The notes beneath the pieces were generated by a model that saw nothing but the letters and a program-made list of their open reading frames with translations, was not told the origin of the DNA and made no database searches. The translations under genes were made by a program, and so were the position numbers. Below, piece after piece: positions 1 through 8,216 of a stretch of 42,109 bases of DNA. Position 1 is the first letter of the stretch, and the number at the start of each line of letters is the position of its first letter. The DNA comes from an uncultured SAR86 cluster bacterium (GTDB taxonomy: Bacteria > Pseudomonadota > Gammaproteobacteria > Magnimaribacterales > D2472): positions 1-42,109 of the forward strand of contig CACJBC010000009.1 in the NCBI GenBank assembly GCA_902591565.1, written 5' to 3'.

Positions 1-1141
1 CTCCATCCTTTGGCAATTCATTACCTGAATCATCAACAACTTTTAGTTCAACACCGTACATAGGCCTTCCTTGCTTTAATTGCATTGCATATCTGTCCTC
101 TTTGTTCATTTTTTTCATTTCAGGAGTCATAAAATTAGATGTTCCTAAAGGGCTCATTTCAGTCATTCCCCATCCTTGTATTACGTTAACGTCATGTACT
201 TCATCGAATTCTTTTAAAATAGCTAACGAAAGAGCTGAACCACCAATAACTGTATTTCTTACGGATTCAAGTATTTTATTATTGTCTCTACAATAACTTA
301 AAAGCCCCATCCAAACAGTTGGAACTCCAAAAGCAAGAGTAACATCTTCTTTTTCAATCAAGTCATATAGTGGCTCTCCCTCCATTTGCATGCCTGGCAT
401 TACCAGTTTCAATCCAAACATTGGTCCATAATATGGTATGCCCCATGCTTGAACATGAAAAAGAGGTACAACCATCAAAATTGATTCATCAGGACTTACT
501 GTTAAGCCCGTTAAGGCTGCCTGAGCATGAAGTATGTTTGATTTATGAGCATATAAAACACCTTTAGGATTTCCTGTTGTTCCCGATGTATAACATAGTC
601 CACAGGCAGCATCATCTTCTAGCTCAGGCCATATATAGTTCTCATCACCTGTTTCAATATACTCCTCATATGAAATTGCATTTTTAAGACTGGTTTCTGG
701 CAGTTCATTTTTTTCGCAGAGAATAATATATTTTTCTACACAATTTAGTTGATCTTTTAGGGCTTCCATCATTGGTACAAAAGGAGCTTCAACAAAGATT
801 ATTTTGTCTTCAGCATGATTAATAATGTAAACAGCTTGCTCTGGATGCAGTCTAAAATTAAGAGTATGAGTAATAGCACCCATCCCTGAAATTCCATAAT
901 AAAGTTCAAGATGCCTGTATGTATTTAGAGCTAATGTAGCAAGAATGTCACCCTTCTTATATCCATCTTTTTCCAGTGCAGAAGCAAGCTTTCTAGATCT
1001 TATACAAACTTCATCATAATTTGTTCTATGAATCTCTCCAGATATCATCCTGCTTATTACTTCTTGCTTAGGATACAAATTTTTTGCATGCTCAATTATG
1101 CTTGCAACATTTGGAGTCCACTTTTGCATATCGCTTATCAT
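1..1141 (-). CDS. Fatty acyl-CoA ligase (AMP-binding), C-terminus cut by the window
   Basis: An acyl-CoA synthetase of the ANL (AMP-forming) superfamily, which activates a carboxylic acid to the acyl-AMP and then the CoA thioester. About 380 N-terminal residues lie in the window; the rest runs off the left edge. The nucleotide loop YTSGTTGNPKG is at about residues 184-194 and the GWGMTE adenylate motif at about 323-328. The stretch between them resembles the medium/long-chain AlkK/FadD-like fatty acyl-CoA ligases, so a fatty acid is the likely substrate, but chain length cannot be read from sequence. The ATG at 1141 is chosen because AAGGGG lies just upstream on the minus strand. It is transcribed divergently from the nitroreductase, with a 77-nt shared upstream region. 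There is no sign of damage in the visible part. Confidence 0.88.
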   Translation of the reverse strand, partial: MISDMQKWTPNVASIIEHAKNLYPKQEVISRMISGEIHRTNYDEVCIRSRKLASALEKDGYKKGDILATLALNTYRHLELYYGISGMGAITHTLNFRLHPEQAVYIINHAEDKIIFVEAPFVPMMEALKDQLNCVEKYIILCEKNELPETSLKNAISYEEYIETGDENYIWPELEDDAACGLCYTSGTTGNPKGVLYAHKSNILHAQAALTGLTVSPDESILMVVPLFHVQAWGIPYYGPMFGLKLVMPGMQMEGEPLYDLIEKEDVTLAFGVPTVWMGLLSYCRDNNKILESVRNTVIGGSALSLAILKEFDEVHDVNVIQGWGMTEMSPLGTSNFMTPEMKKMNKEDRYAMQLKQGRPMYGVELKVVDDSGNELPKDG

Positions 1142-1218
1142 ATTTTACCCCTTATAAATTGTTGATATAAATTATATAAGAAGGAACAATGAATTGTTAA
1201 TAAAACAAAAAAGTAATT

Positions 1219-1883
1219 ATGAATCTAAAAGACATTATAAAATCACGATATTCTGTAAGAAGCTTCACTAATAGAAATGTAGATATTGAAATTATAAAAG
1301 AGATTCTACACATTTCTACATGTGCTCCATCTGGAGGTAATATCCAACCTTGGAAAGTTTATGTTGTAACCGGTGATGCCAAAGAAAAGCTCATTGAAAG
1401 AGCACTTAATAACTATGATAACGGTATTCAAGAAAAAATTGAATATGATATATACCCCAACCCATTGGATAAAGAGTATAAAAAAGAAGATCGGAATGTG
1501 CCAGGGATATGTATAAAGCTTTGTCTATTAAGCAAGATGATATTGAATTGAGACTTTCGCAAATAAGAGAGAATTTTAAGTTTTTTGGTGCTCCGGTTGG
1601 AATGATAGTCACTATTGATAAATCATTTGCTGAGAATGGATGGGGACATGTTGGGATGTTTATTCAAAATATATGTTTAAGTGCTGTTGAGCGTGGTATG
1701 GGAACTTGCCTTCAAGAATCTTGGTCAATATATCCAGAAACTGTTAAAGATATTCTTAACATTCCTGATAACGAGGTTGTTTGGTGTGGGATTGCATTAG
1801 GCTATCCTAACAAAGAGCATCCAATAAATAACTATAGAACATCAAGAGAATCTATAGAAAAGTTTGTAACTTTTATTGAGTGA
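1219..1883 (+). pseudogene. Nitroreductase family protein, interrupted by a -1 frameshift
   Basis: A flavin-dependent nitroreductase (FMN-binding NADH/NADPH oxidoreductase fold). The N-terminal part, from ATG 1219, carries the family features SRYSVRSF and CAPSGGNIQPW. The C-terminal part is in another frame and carries FGAPVGMIV, a GMGTC motif and the end GIALGYPNKEHPIN. The frame breaks at the A tract 1480-1485. Adding one A there would read Y-K-K-R-R-S-E-C-A-R-D-M-Y-K-A, as the family does, giving one protein of about 221 residues, the usual length. As written, the first frame stops at 1551. The lesion is a homopolymer length difference, so it may be a sequencing or assembly error rather than a real mutation. 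The gene is followed after 6 nt by selO, probably in the same transcript. Physiological substrate unknown. Confidence 0.8.
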
Positions 1884-1889
1884 AGTAAT

Positions 1890-3356
1890 TTGAAACTTCA
1901 ACTAAAAAATACCTTTTTAGAGAGCATCAGTGAAATGTGCAAAAAGAGTTATGCAACTCCTGCACCATCACCGGAATTACTTATATTTAATAATTCACTT
2001 GCAGAAGAATTAAATTTAAGCTCTTTGGCAAAGGATCGAAGCAGATGTATAGAGATATTTTCAGGAAGCGAAATTTTACAAGGCTCTCAGCCTATAGCGC
2101 AAGCATATGCTGGTCATCAGTTTGGTCACTTCAATCCCACACTTGGTGATGGAAGAGCGTTGTTACTTGGTGAAATTGTAAATACCAATGGTGAGCTTAA
2201 AGATATTCAATTAAAAGGATCTGGGCCAACACCCTTTTCTAGAAGAGGAGATGGCAAATCTGCATTGGGACCAGTGCTAAGAGAATATCTAATTAGTGAA
2301 AGTATGTATGTCTTAGGTATTCCAACAACACGAGCCCTTGCTGCAATTAAAACTGGTGAAAATGTTCAAAGAGAACAAGAATTACCTGGTGGTGTAATGA
2401 CAAGAGTTGCCTCTAGTCATATTAGAGTTGGAAGTTTTGAATATGCATACAAATCTAAAAATCAGTCTTTAATTAGAGACTTAGCTGATTACTCAATAAA
2501 TAGGCACTTTCCTGAAACTGCAGCAGTGGAAAATCCCTATCTTGCTTTTTTTGCAGCCGTTTGTAATGAGCAAGCATCATTAGTTGCAAATTGGATGAGT
2601 ATTGGATTTATTCACGGGGTCATGAACACTGACAATATGACTATTTCTGGTGAAACTATTGACTATGGTCCCTGCGCATTCATGGATGCCTATGATCCCT
2701 CAACTGTTTTTAGTTCAATAGACAATAATGGAAGATACTCATATGAAAACCAACCAAAAATCTTAACTTGGAATTTAACCAGGCTAGCTGAGACATTAAT
2801 TCCTCTAGTCCATAAAGATCAGAATGAGGCAATTAAGCTTTTAACAGAGGTACTTCAGTTAATTAGGCCTGTATATACAAACTACTGGCTTTCTTCTATG
2901 AGGTCTAAAATTGGTTTATCAAAAGAAGATCAAGATGATATTAATTTAATATCTCAGCTATTAAATCTTATGAAAACATATAAGGTTGATTTCACTTTAT
3001 GCTTTAGATATCTCTCGAAAGCACTTGTTGGTGACATTAAAAGTATTAAAAATCTTTTTAAAAATGATATAGCATTCGATAACTGGATGACATTATGGAA
3101 GGAAAGAGTCTCGCAAGAAAGCATATCTGATGAAAAGATTGCATCTTCAATGAATGCAGTCAATCCATTATATATTCCAAGAAATCATAAAGTTGAGGAA
3201 GCTTTAGAGGCTGCAGTTTTTGAAAATAATATGAAACCTTTTTTAAAACTTCATGATATTTTAAAAAATCCTTACAACGAAGTTAAAGAATTTCATGAAT
3301 ATGAAAAGCCAGTCAAAAATTCTTCAGTGAGATATAAAACTTTCTGTGGTACTTAA
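1890..3356 (+). CDS. selO: SelO (YdiU) protein adenylyltransferase pseudokinase
   Basis: A member of the SelO/YdiU/UPF0061 family, a pseudokinase that binds ATP in a flipped orientation and AMPylates protein Ser/Thr/Tyr; in E. coli it is linked to the oxidative stress response. The 488 residues match the usual length. Family blocks visible are YAGHQFGHFNPTLGDGRA (73-90), LKGSGPTPFSRRGDG (108-122), LGIPTTRAL (142-150), HGVMNTDNM (242-250) and DYGP (258-261), the last two forming the metal/ATP site. The C-terminus ends in Cys-Gly-Thr. Cys486 occupies the antepenultimate position held by selenocysteine in animal SelO and by Cys in bacterial forms, so this is a Cys homologue. The start is TTG 1890, 6 nt after the nitroreductase stop; Met17 is a less likely start. 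It converges with the HD-domain gene, with a 3-nt gap. Confidence 0.95.
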   Translation: MKLQLKNTFLESISEMCKKSYATPAPSPELLIFNNSLAEELNLSSLAKDRSRCIEIFSGSEILQGSQPIAQAYAGHQFGHFNPTLGDGRALLLGEIVNTNGELKDIQLKGSGPTPFSRRGDGKSALGPVLREYLISESMYVLGIPTTRALAAIKTGENVQREQELPGGVMTRVASSHIRVGSFEYAYKSKNQSLIRDLADYSINRHFPETAAVENPYLAFFAAVCNEQASLVANWMSIGFIHGVMNTDNMTISGETIDYGPCAFMDAYDPSTVFSSIDNNGRYSYENQPKILTWNLTRLAETLIPLVHKDQNEAIKLLTEVLQLIRPVYTNYWLSSMRSKIGLSKEDQDDINLISQLLNLMKTYKVDFTLCFRYLSKALVGDIKSIKNLFKNDIAFDNWMTLWKERVSQESISDEKIASSMNAVNPLYIPRNHKVEEALEAAVFENNMKPFLKLHDILKNPYNEVKEFHEYEKPVKNSSVRYKTFCGT

Positions 3357-3359
3357 TTT

Positions 3360-3917
3360 TTATACAAACGACTTTGGTTCTTTTGAAAAAATCTTTTCAA
3401 TCATAGGTACAAAGTATTCTAAGGATTTAGTTTTATAGTCTGGATCAAAAGATTTCTGATCCCAATTAGCACAAAAATCAATACAGTCTTGATAATATGG
3501 ATGGTCCTTATATTGATCTCTTAAATTTCTATCCTTGTCATAATGATGCATCCAGTAATAACCTTGGAACAAACCATGATTAAGAACTATCCAATAATTT
3601 TTTTCACTTATATAAGGTCTTAAGAGTGCTGCAGAAACCTGAGAATGATTAGAGGGTGAAATTACATCGCCTATATCATGAAGAAGAGCGCACACAATTG
3701 TTTCAGTATCAGCTCCGTCTTCTTCTGCTCTTGTAGCCGTTTGGAGACAGTGTTGTAATCTGCTAATTTTATAGGGCGACTCTCCATCCATCATCTTCAA
3801 CCATTCAATAACTCTAGAAACTAAGTTTCTTTCATTTTCTGAATCATGTATTGATATAAGGTCATAATCATCCCTTGTTCCTTTGTCCATAGATGTGAAT
3901 TCAACTTTTTTAATCAA
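3360..3917 (-). CDS. HD-domain diiron oxygenase-like protein (PhnZ/TmpB-like)
   Basis: A 185-residue HD-domain protein. The six ligands used by mixed-valent diiron oxygenases of the MIOX/PhnZ/TmpB group can all be placed: His56 (QHCLQTA), His80-Asp81 (ALLHDIGD), His91, His114 (LNHGLFQGYY) and Asp153 (NWDQ). Known family members cleave C-C or C-P bonds with O2; PhnZ and TmpB cleave hydroxylated aminophosphonates. It is immediately downstream of a 2-oxoglutarate dioxygenase, as PhnZ follows PhnY and TmpB pairs with TmpA. This suggests a hydroxylate-then-cleave pathway, but the substrate is inferred. PhnZ's Glu27 position looks to be Tyr here, which argues against unsubstituted 2-aminoethylphosphonate. 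The start is TTG 3917, supported by a strong AAAGGAG 8 nt upstream that overlaps the stop region of the upstream gene, so translation is probably coupled. Alternative: an ordinary HD phosphohydrolase. Confidence 0.72.
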   Translation of the reverse strand: MIKKVEFTSMDKGTRDDYDLISIHDSENERNLVSRVIEWLKMMDGESPYKISRLQHCLQTATRAEEDGADTETIVCALLHDIGDVISPSNHSQVSAALLRPYISEKNYWIVLNHGLFQGYYWMHHYDKDRNLRDQYKDHPYYQDCIDFCANWDQKSFDPDYKTKSLEYFVPMIEKIFSKEPKSFV

Positions 3918-3918
3918 T

Positions 3919-5007
3919 CTAATTACTCCTTTGAGACTGATACAAGACTAGATTATTCTCAATGTTATCCATTTCATAGTAAGCGTCTTGAAGGTGCCGC
4001 TTTCCATCTGGTATAAATTCTTGTCTACCATGAAGGACTCTGTGAGCAGAAACTAAAAGTATATGACCTGACTCTAATCTAAATTTTGATTTGTATTTGT
4101 TGCTATTCACTCTTGAACATAACTCATGATAAGCCATGTAGAATAAATCTAGATTTTCTGAGTTAGGATTTATCGTTTGCATTAATTGATTTGAGTATCT
4201 AAAACCAACTACTTCTTTCTTTGAATTTAATCTAATGATTGGTTCAATAGCATAAGTTTCATTGTCTTCATCGAATTCTCTAAAAGGCACGGGGAAATTA
4301 CATAAAATTTCAAAAAAATGTGGGTGCTCATCTTTTAAATCGTTTAAGACTGAATAGCCATCAACAATCATTGATTCTCCACCCTTACAATCATTAACTA
4401 ACATATGAAGAGCTTGAACACTTGGTGGCCATGTATAACTTGCAAAGTCATTATGAGGCGGAACCTCAAGTGAAGTATGGGCTATGTTATATACATGTCC
4501 GTCCATAGAAACATTGTGAATTCTTTCAAATAAAACTTCTCTAATTGGGCCAAGTCTAGGCGCTAAATTTTCTAAAGAGTTTGGAGTGGATGGTGCATTT
4601 TTAATGCATATTGCACCCTTAGTAATAAAATTAGTAAAGGCATCGATTGCAACATTTTTATTATCTATAAACTCATTCCAATCGTAATATTCTGGAATAA
4701 ATTCATTAGTCCATAAAATCTTTTCAGGCTTTCTAGATTTATTCAAATTTTCAAGTTCTGAAATATTTATAGATGTTTTGTGATTATCAGGCCATTCAAT
4801 ATTTACTATATCTTTATCGATAGCAACTTTTTTGGGTTTTAGATCAACTGAAACTGCATTTAACATAAATCTTTTTTCTTGAGTTTCTTGAACTCTGCAT
4901 TGATCACATGAGCAGTTATCTCTTATCCATAAATATGGAAGATTATATTGGGCTTCTTTATTCTTAATGATTTTTAATGAGCTTTCATTCATCGTAAAAT
5001 CTAACAT
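3919..5007 (-). CDS. Gamma-butyrobetaine hydroxylase-like Fe(II)/2-oxoglutarate dioxygenase (TmpA-like)
   Basis: A 362-residue protein with the two-part layout of gamma-butyrobetaine hydroxylase. An N-terminal zinc domain (DUF971-like) has Cys32, Cys34, Cys37 and His76 as likely ligands. It is followed by a TauD/TfdA double-stranded beta-helix with the iron triad His185-x-Asp187 (PPHND) and His326 (VLHGR), and Arg337 as a likely 2-oxoglutarate carboxylate ligand. The family hydroxylates trimethylammonium compounds: gamma-butyrobetaine, trimethyllysine, or 2-trimethylaminoethylphosphonate (TmpA). The adjacent HD oxygenase 1 nt downstream favours the TmpA-type role over carnitine synthesis. The substrate is not determinable from sequence. 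The ATG at 5007 has GGGGG 6 nt upstream. It has its own candidate promoter with an inverted repeat between it and prmC. Confidence 0.78.
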   Translation of the reverse strand: MLDFTMNESSLKIIKNKEAQYNLPYLWIRDNCSCDQCRVQETQEKRFMLNAVSVDLKPKKVAIDKDIVNIEWPDNHKTSINISELENLNKSRKPEKILWTNEFIPEYYDWNEFIDNKNVAIDAFTNFITKGAICIKNAPSTPNSLENLAPRLGPIREVLFERIHNVSMDGHVYNIAHTSLEVPPHNDFASYTWPPSVQALHMLVNDCKGGESMIVDGYSVLNDLKDEHPHFFEILCNFPVPFREFDEDNETYAIEPIIRLNSKKEVVGFRYSNQLMQTINPNSENLDLFYMAYHELCSRVNSNKYKSKFRLESGHILLVSAHRVLHGRQEFIPDGKRHLQDAYYEMDNIENNLVLYQSQRSN

Positions 5008-5034
5008 TTTCTACCCCCAAAGAAATAAAGATTC

Positions 5035-5055
5035 TTTAAGAATAATATTCTTAAA
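5035..5055. repeat. Perfect 9-bp inverted repeat, candidate operator
   Basis: TTTAAGAAT, spacer AAT, ATTCTTAAA: a perfect dyad of 9-bp arms with a 3-nt centre, in the 70-nt gap upstream of the oxygenase pair. It overlaps a candidate -10 hexamer on the minus strand. It is AT-only apart from one G-C pair per arm, so it would make a weak RNA hairpin and has no U tract after it on the minus strand. A repressor-type operator is the better reading. No regulator gene is adjacent. Confidence 0.45.
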
Positions 5056-5070
5056 AAACAGCTAGAGCAA
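5042..5070 (-). promoter_or_regulatory. Candidate sigma70 promoter for the oxygenase pair
   Basis: On the minus strand TTGCTC (5070-5065) is followed by a 17-nt spacer and TATTAT (5047-5042). The -10 matches consensus at five of six positions, the -35 at three of six. The predicted start, near 5035, leaves a leader of about 28 nt before the ATG at 5007 and its GGGGG ribosome-binding site. The -10 lies inside the inverted repeat 5035-5055. In AT-rich DNA such matches occur by chance, so this rests mainly on position and on the coincidence with the dyad. Confidence 0.42.
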
Positions 5071-5077
5071 TAAATTT

Positions 5078-5905
5078 TTATGCCAATCTTGCGGTTGTTA
5101 TTCTAGGTTGAGATTGATGGTCTTTCATCAAATATATATTTTTAAAACCTGATTCAATTAAAATATTTTCTACATTCATAGATTGATTGTAGCCGTGTTC
5201 AAAAACTAAAATACCATCAGGGCTTAGGACATTTTTTGCTTGCTTGGTTATGGTTTTAAAATCTTTTAGCCCATTATCATCAGCAACTAATGCTTTTATG
5301 GGTTCATATTTAAGATTTTCTAAATGAGGATCTAAAGGTGCAATATATGGAGGATTGCTCACTAGAATATTTATAGTTCTCTCTTGTATGCAATTCAGCC
5401 AATCTGAATTAATTAAATAAAAGTTATCTAATAATTTATTTTTTTTATTAATTTGTGCGACCTCTAATGCATCAAGAGAATAATCAATGCCATAAACTGT
5501 AATACTCGGATTATATTTAGCTATGGATATTCCTATACAACCAGATCCTGTTCCAGCATCTAAAATTTTCATTCCAGCTTTTAAATTTAAGCCATTAATA
5601 TAATCAACAAGCAATTCTGTCTCAGGTCTTGGAACTAAAACACGAGGATCAACATAAAAATCATCTTTATAGAAAGATGTGTTTTGCAAAATATAATCTA
5701 GAGGAAATCCTTGGCTTTTTAAATCAATAAATTCTTTAATTAAATTTTCTTCTTTGTTTGAAAGATTATATTCATCTAAAAAAATAGATGTATCATTTAT
5801 CCCTAGCCTATCTTTTAAAAAAAATATCAGCTCTTTTGAAATGTCGCTATCATTTGGCAACATTTCATTAATATTCTTTATATAAAAACTAATTTTGGAA
5901 TTCAA
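5078..5905 (-). CDS. prmC: PrmC, release factor glutamine N5-methyltransferase
   Basis: Methylates the glutamine of the GGQ motif in release factors RF1 and RF2, using S-adenosylmethionine. The 275 residues are close to the E. coli length. The SAM-binding loop DAGTGSG is at about 116-122 and the catalytic NPPY motif, which binds the glutamine side chain, at 184-187. VPRPETE (91-97) is the usual linker motif between the N-terminal helical domain and the methyltransferase fold. The start is TTG at 5905, directly abutting the prfA stop codon; a later ATG (Met15) would remove part of the N-terminal domain. The order hemA-prfA-prmC is the standard gammaproteobacterial arrangement and places the enzyme beside its substrate gene. 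Confidence 0.95.
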   Translation of the reverse strand: MNSKISFYIKNINEMLPNDSDISKELIFFLKDRLGINDTSIFLDEYNLSNKEENLIKEFIDLKSQGFPLDYILQNTSFYKDDFYVDPRVLVPRPETELLVDYINGLNLKAGMKILDAGTGSGCIGISIAKYNPSITVYGIDYSLDALEVAQINKKNKLLDNFYLINSDWLNCIQERTINILVSNPPYIAPLDPHLENLKYEPIKALVADDNGLKDFKTITKQAKNVLSPDGILVFEHGYNQSMNVENILIESGFKNIYLMKDHQSQPRITTARLA

Positions 5906-6991
5906 TTATTCTGATTCAAGTTGAGAAAGCATTGCTAACTGATTCTCCGCTAATAGAGCATCACATATAGATTTAATATCTCCATCCATAATTTGATCTA
6001 AGTTATGTTGTGTTAACTTAATCCTATGATCAGTCATTCTGCCTTGTGGAAAGTTATATGTTCTAATTTTTTCACTTCTATCTCCAGTACCGACTAATAT
6101 TTTTCTTTCACTAGCAATACTTTCTTGCTGACTTTCAATTTCTGCCTGTTTTAATTTTGAAGCTAATAATGACAGTGCCTTTTCTTTATTTTTATGCTGA
6201 GATCTTCCGTCCTGGCACTCAACAACAAGACCGCTAGGTATATGTGTTAACCTAACAGCAGAATCAGTTTTATTTACATGTTGACCTCCAGCCCCAGAGG
6301 CTCTGAATGTATCAACCCTTAAATCATTTTTATCAATTTGTATGTCTTGAACTTCTTCAACTTCAGGAAGTATCGCAACAGTACATGTTGAAGTATGGAT
6401 TCTTCCTTGAGATTCAGTCTCAGGAACTCTTTGCACTCTATGAACACCCGATTCAAATTTTAATACTTTAAATACACTTTTACCGTTCAATTGAGCAACG
6501 ACTTCTCTAAGACCGCCCTGCTCTGCTTGCTTAATATCAATCACGTCAACATTCCAGCCTTCTCTTTCTGCAAGTCGTGAATACATTCTAAACAGATCCC
6601 CTGCAAAAATACCGGCCTCATCTCCTCCAGCTCCTGCTCTGATTTCAAGAAATGCAGAACCATCATCTGCTGAATCTTTAGGTAATAACATTAATTTTAA
6701 TTCTTGTTCTAATTTATCTGGCTTATCTAATGATTCTTTTAATTCTTCTTCAGCAAGACTTTTTAAATCTTCGTCACCTGATTCAAGAATCTCATTTGCA
6801 TCATTTATAGCAGCAAGAACAGAATTATATTCATCAAACTTATCAACAATTGGCTTTAAATCTGCAAATTCTTTATTAAGTAGAGTGTAGTTATCCATAT
6901 CTTTAATAGTCTCTGAGTCTATTAATAGCTTTTGAATTTCAGCCAACCTTTCCTGAAGTTTTGAGAGCTTTGCTTTCATTGAATCATGCAT
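5906..6991 (-). CDS. prfA: Peptide chain release factor 1 (RF1)
   Basis: Recognises UAA and UAG stop codons and triggers peptide release on the ribosome. From the ATG at 6991 the protein has 361 residues, against 360 in E. coli. The anticodon-like PxT motif is PET at about residues 190-192, which marks RF1 rather than RF2. The catalytic GGQ (in SGAGGQHVNKTDSAVR) is at about 235-237. The start at 6991 is chosen because AAAAGG lies 10-12 nt upstream and the gene then overlaps the hemA 3' end by 8 nt; ATG 6979 is the alternative. Upstream ATGs (7000, 7021) lack a properly spaced ribosome-binding site. prmC follows immediately. Confidence 0.96.
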   Translation of the reverse strand: MHDSMKAKLSKLQERLAEIQKLLIDSETIKDMDNYTLLNKEFADLKPIVDKFDEYNSVLAAINDANEILESGDEDLKSLAEEELKESLDKPDKLEQELKLMLLPKDSADDGSAFLEIRAGAGGDEAGIFAGDLFRMYSRLAEREGWNVDVIDIKQAEQGGLREVVAQLNGKSVFKVLKFESGVHRVQRVPETESQGRIHTSTCTVAILPEVEEVQDIQIDKNDLRVDTFRASGAGGQHVNKTDSAVRLTHIPSGLVVECQDGRSQHKNKEKALSLLASKLKQAEIESQQESIASERKILVGTGDRSEKIRTYNFPQGRMTDHRIKLTQHNLDQIMDGDIKSICDALLAENQLAMLSQLESE

Positions 6992-8216
6992 TATCAACAT
7001 ACCTTTTAAACATTGACTCAATTACATGATTATCAATATTTTTAATATCTAAGACCTCATCTAAAGATTTATCTTCATATTTTATGATTGATAAATTCAT
7101 TATCATTTGTTTTAAATCCTCTGCGGATTTAAATCTTTTTATCTCTTCGTCTGATAACTGATCTAAAAACGATTCTAATTTTATTTGAACTTTATCTTTG
7201 GTTATTTTTTCATGAATTGATTTAAGGGCATCCTGAGACTCAAGTACAATTATGTTAAGAGCTTTCTCAGCTTCTATTGCTCTTTGACCATAATTGTCCT
7301 GCGTAATTTTTTCTATATCGTCGATTGAAAATAAATATGCTTGCTCTATATTCTTAATTTCTTCCTCAATATTTCTTGGGACTGCTAAATCAATTAAAAG
7401 TATTGGTTTGTTTCTTCGAACTTTAAGAGCTTTTTCTATAGAGCCTTTACCAATTAAAGGCAGATCAGTAGTAGCCGAGGCTATTACGATATCAGCAAAC
7501 TCTAATTCTCTATGCAAAGTATTTAAAGATGATGGAACTATCTCATGATCATTATTTATTTTTATTATTTTTTTACTTCTATTTACTGCTCGAATATTAG
7601 TTATACCTTTTTTAATAAGATCATCAATTATAGCGTGCGCCAATGATCCAGCTCCAAGTATAAGAACGTTTTGATTTTGAGGCTCCTCAAAGATATTTTT
7701 TACTAAATTTAACGACAGACCACTAACAGATAATGGATTTAATCCTATATTTGTTTGTGTTCTAACTTTTTTTACTATCTCGATAACTTTTTTTGTGTAA
7801 CTTAAAAGACTGGGTTTGGTTATATCTGCATGTCTTGCAACCTCTATAGCTTTTTTAAATTGTCCAAATATTTCTTGTTCTCCAAGTACTTGAGAGTCTA
7901 TTCCTGACGCAACTTTACACATATGTATCAATGCATCCTGGCCATCAAGAATATAAAAGCTTTCTTTTTGCATATGGTTTATTTCAAAAAATATTAATGT
8001 TTCATCAAGAATTTTATCAACAAGTCCTGAATCAGCTAGAAAATAAACTTCGGTTCTGTTGCAAGTAGAAACGCCAAAAAAAGAGTCTATCTTTTCTTTA
8101 AATTTTTGTTTTAAGAAAGTATTTAATAAAATTTGATTGGACTCATTTATAATGAATTGCTCTCTTTCAGAAACATTAGAAGTTTTATGATTTATGCCAA
8201 ATAACTGTAATTCCAT
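6984..8216 (-). CDS. hemA: Glutamyl-tRNA reductase
   Basis: Catalyses the first committed step of C5-pathway tetrapyrrole synthesis, reducing glutamyl-tRNA(Glu) with NADPH to glutamate-1-semialdehyde. The protein has 410 residues. The N-terminus FGINHKTSNVSERE is typical. The catalytic cysteine is Cys52 in GVSTCNRTEVY. A Rossmann NADPH-binding segment (LILGAGSLA) and the ASATTDLPLI segment follow, with a helical dimerisation tail. It heads hemA-prfA-prmC. The ATG at 8216 lies inside the opposite-strand lolB-like gene, with their 5' ends overlapping by 23 nt, so its promoter must sit within that gene. A TATAAT directly overlapping the ATG is too close to serve. Confidence 0.96.
   Translation of the reverse strand: MELQLFGINHKTSNVSEREQFIINESNQILLNTFLKQKFKEKIDSFFGVSTCNRTEVYFLADSGLVDKILDETLIFFEINHMQKESFYILDGQDALIHMCKVASGIDSQVLGEQEIFGQFKKAIEVARHADITKPSLLSYTKKVIEIVKKVRTQTNIGLNPLSVSGLSLNLVKNIFEEPQNQNVLILGAGSLAHAIIDDLIKKGITNIRAVNRSKKIIKINNDHEIVPSSLNTLHRELEFADIVIASATTDLPLIGKGSIEKALKVRRNKPILLIDLAVPRNIEEEIKNIEQAYLFSIDDIEKITQDNYGQRAIEAEKALNIIVLESQDALKSIHEKITKDKVQIKLESFLDQLSDEEIKRFKSAEDLKQMIMNLSIIKYEDKSLDEVLDIKNIDNHVIESMFKRYVDNA

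Noticed and set aside
1480-1486. AAAAAAG heptamer as a dnaX-type programmed -1 frameshift site in the nitroreductase
   Set aside because: The zero frame reads AAA AAA GAA, so the heptamer is not in the A-AAA-AAG phase needed for tandem slippage, and no downstream stem was evident. A missing base or transcript slippage is simpler.
3345-3356. selO as a selenoprotein with a recoded UGA
   Set aside because: The antepenultimate residue is an ordinary TGT cysteine, and the stop is TAA.
8208-8216. TATAAT overlapping the hemA start codon as its promoter
   Set aside because: The transcript would begin inside the coding region. The conserved hemA N-terminus starts at this ATG, so the match is chance.
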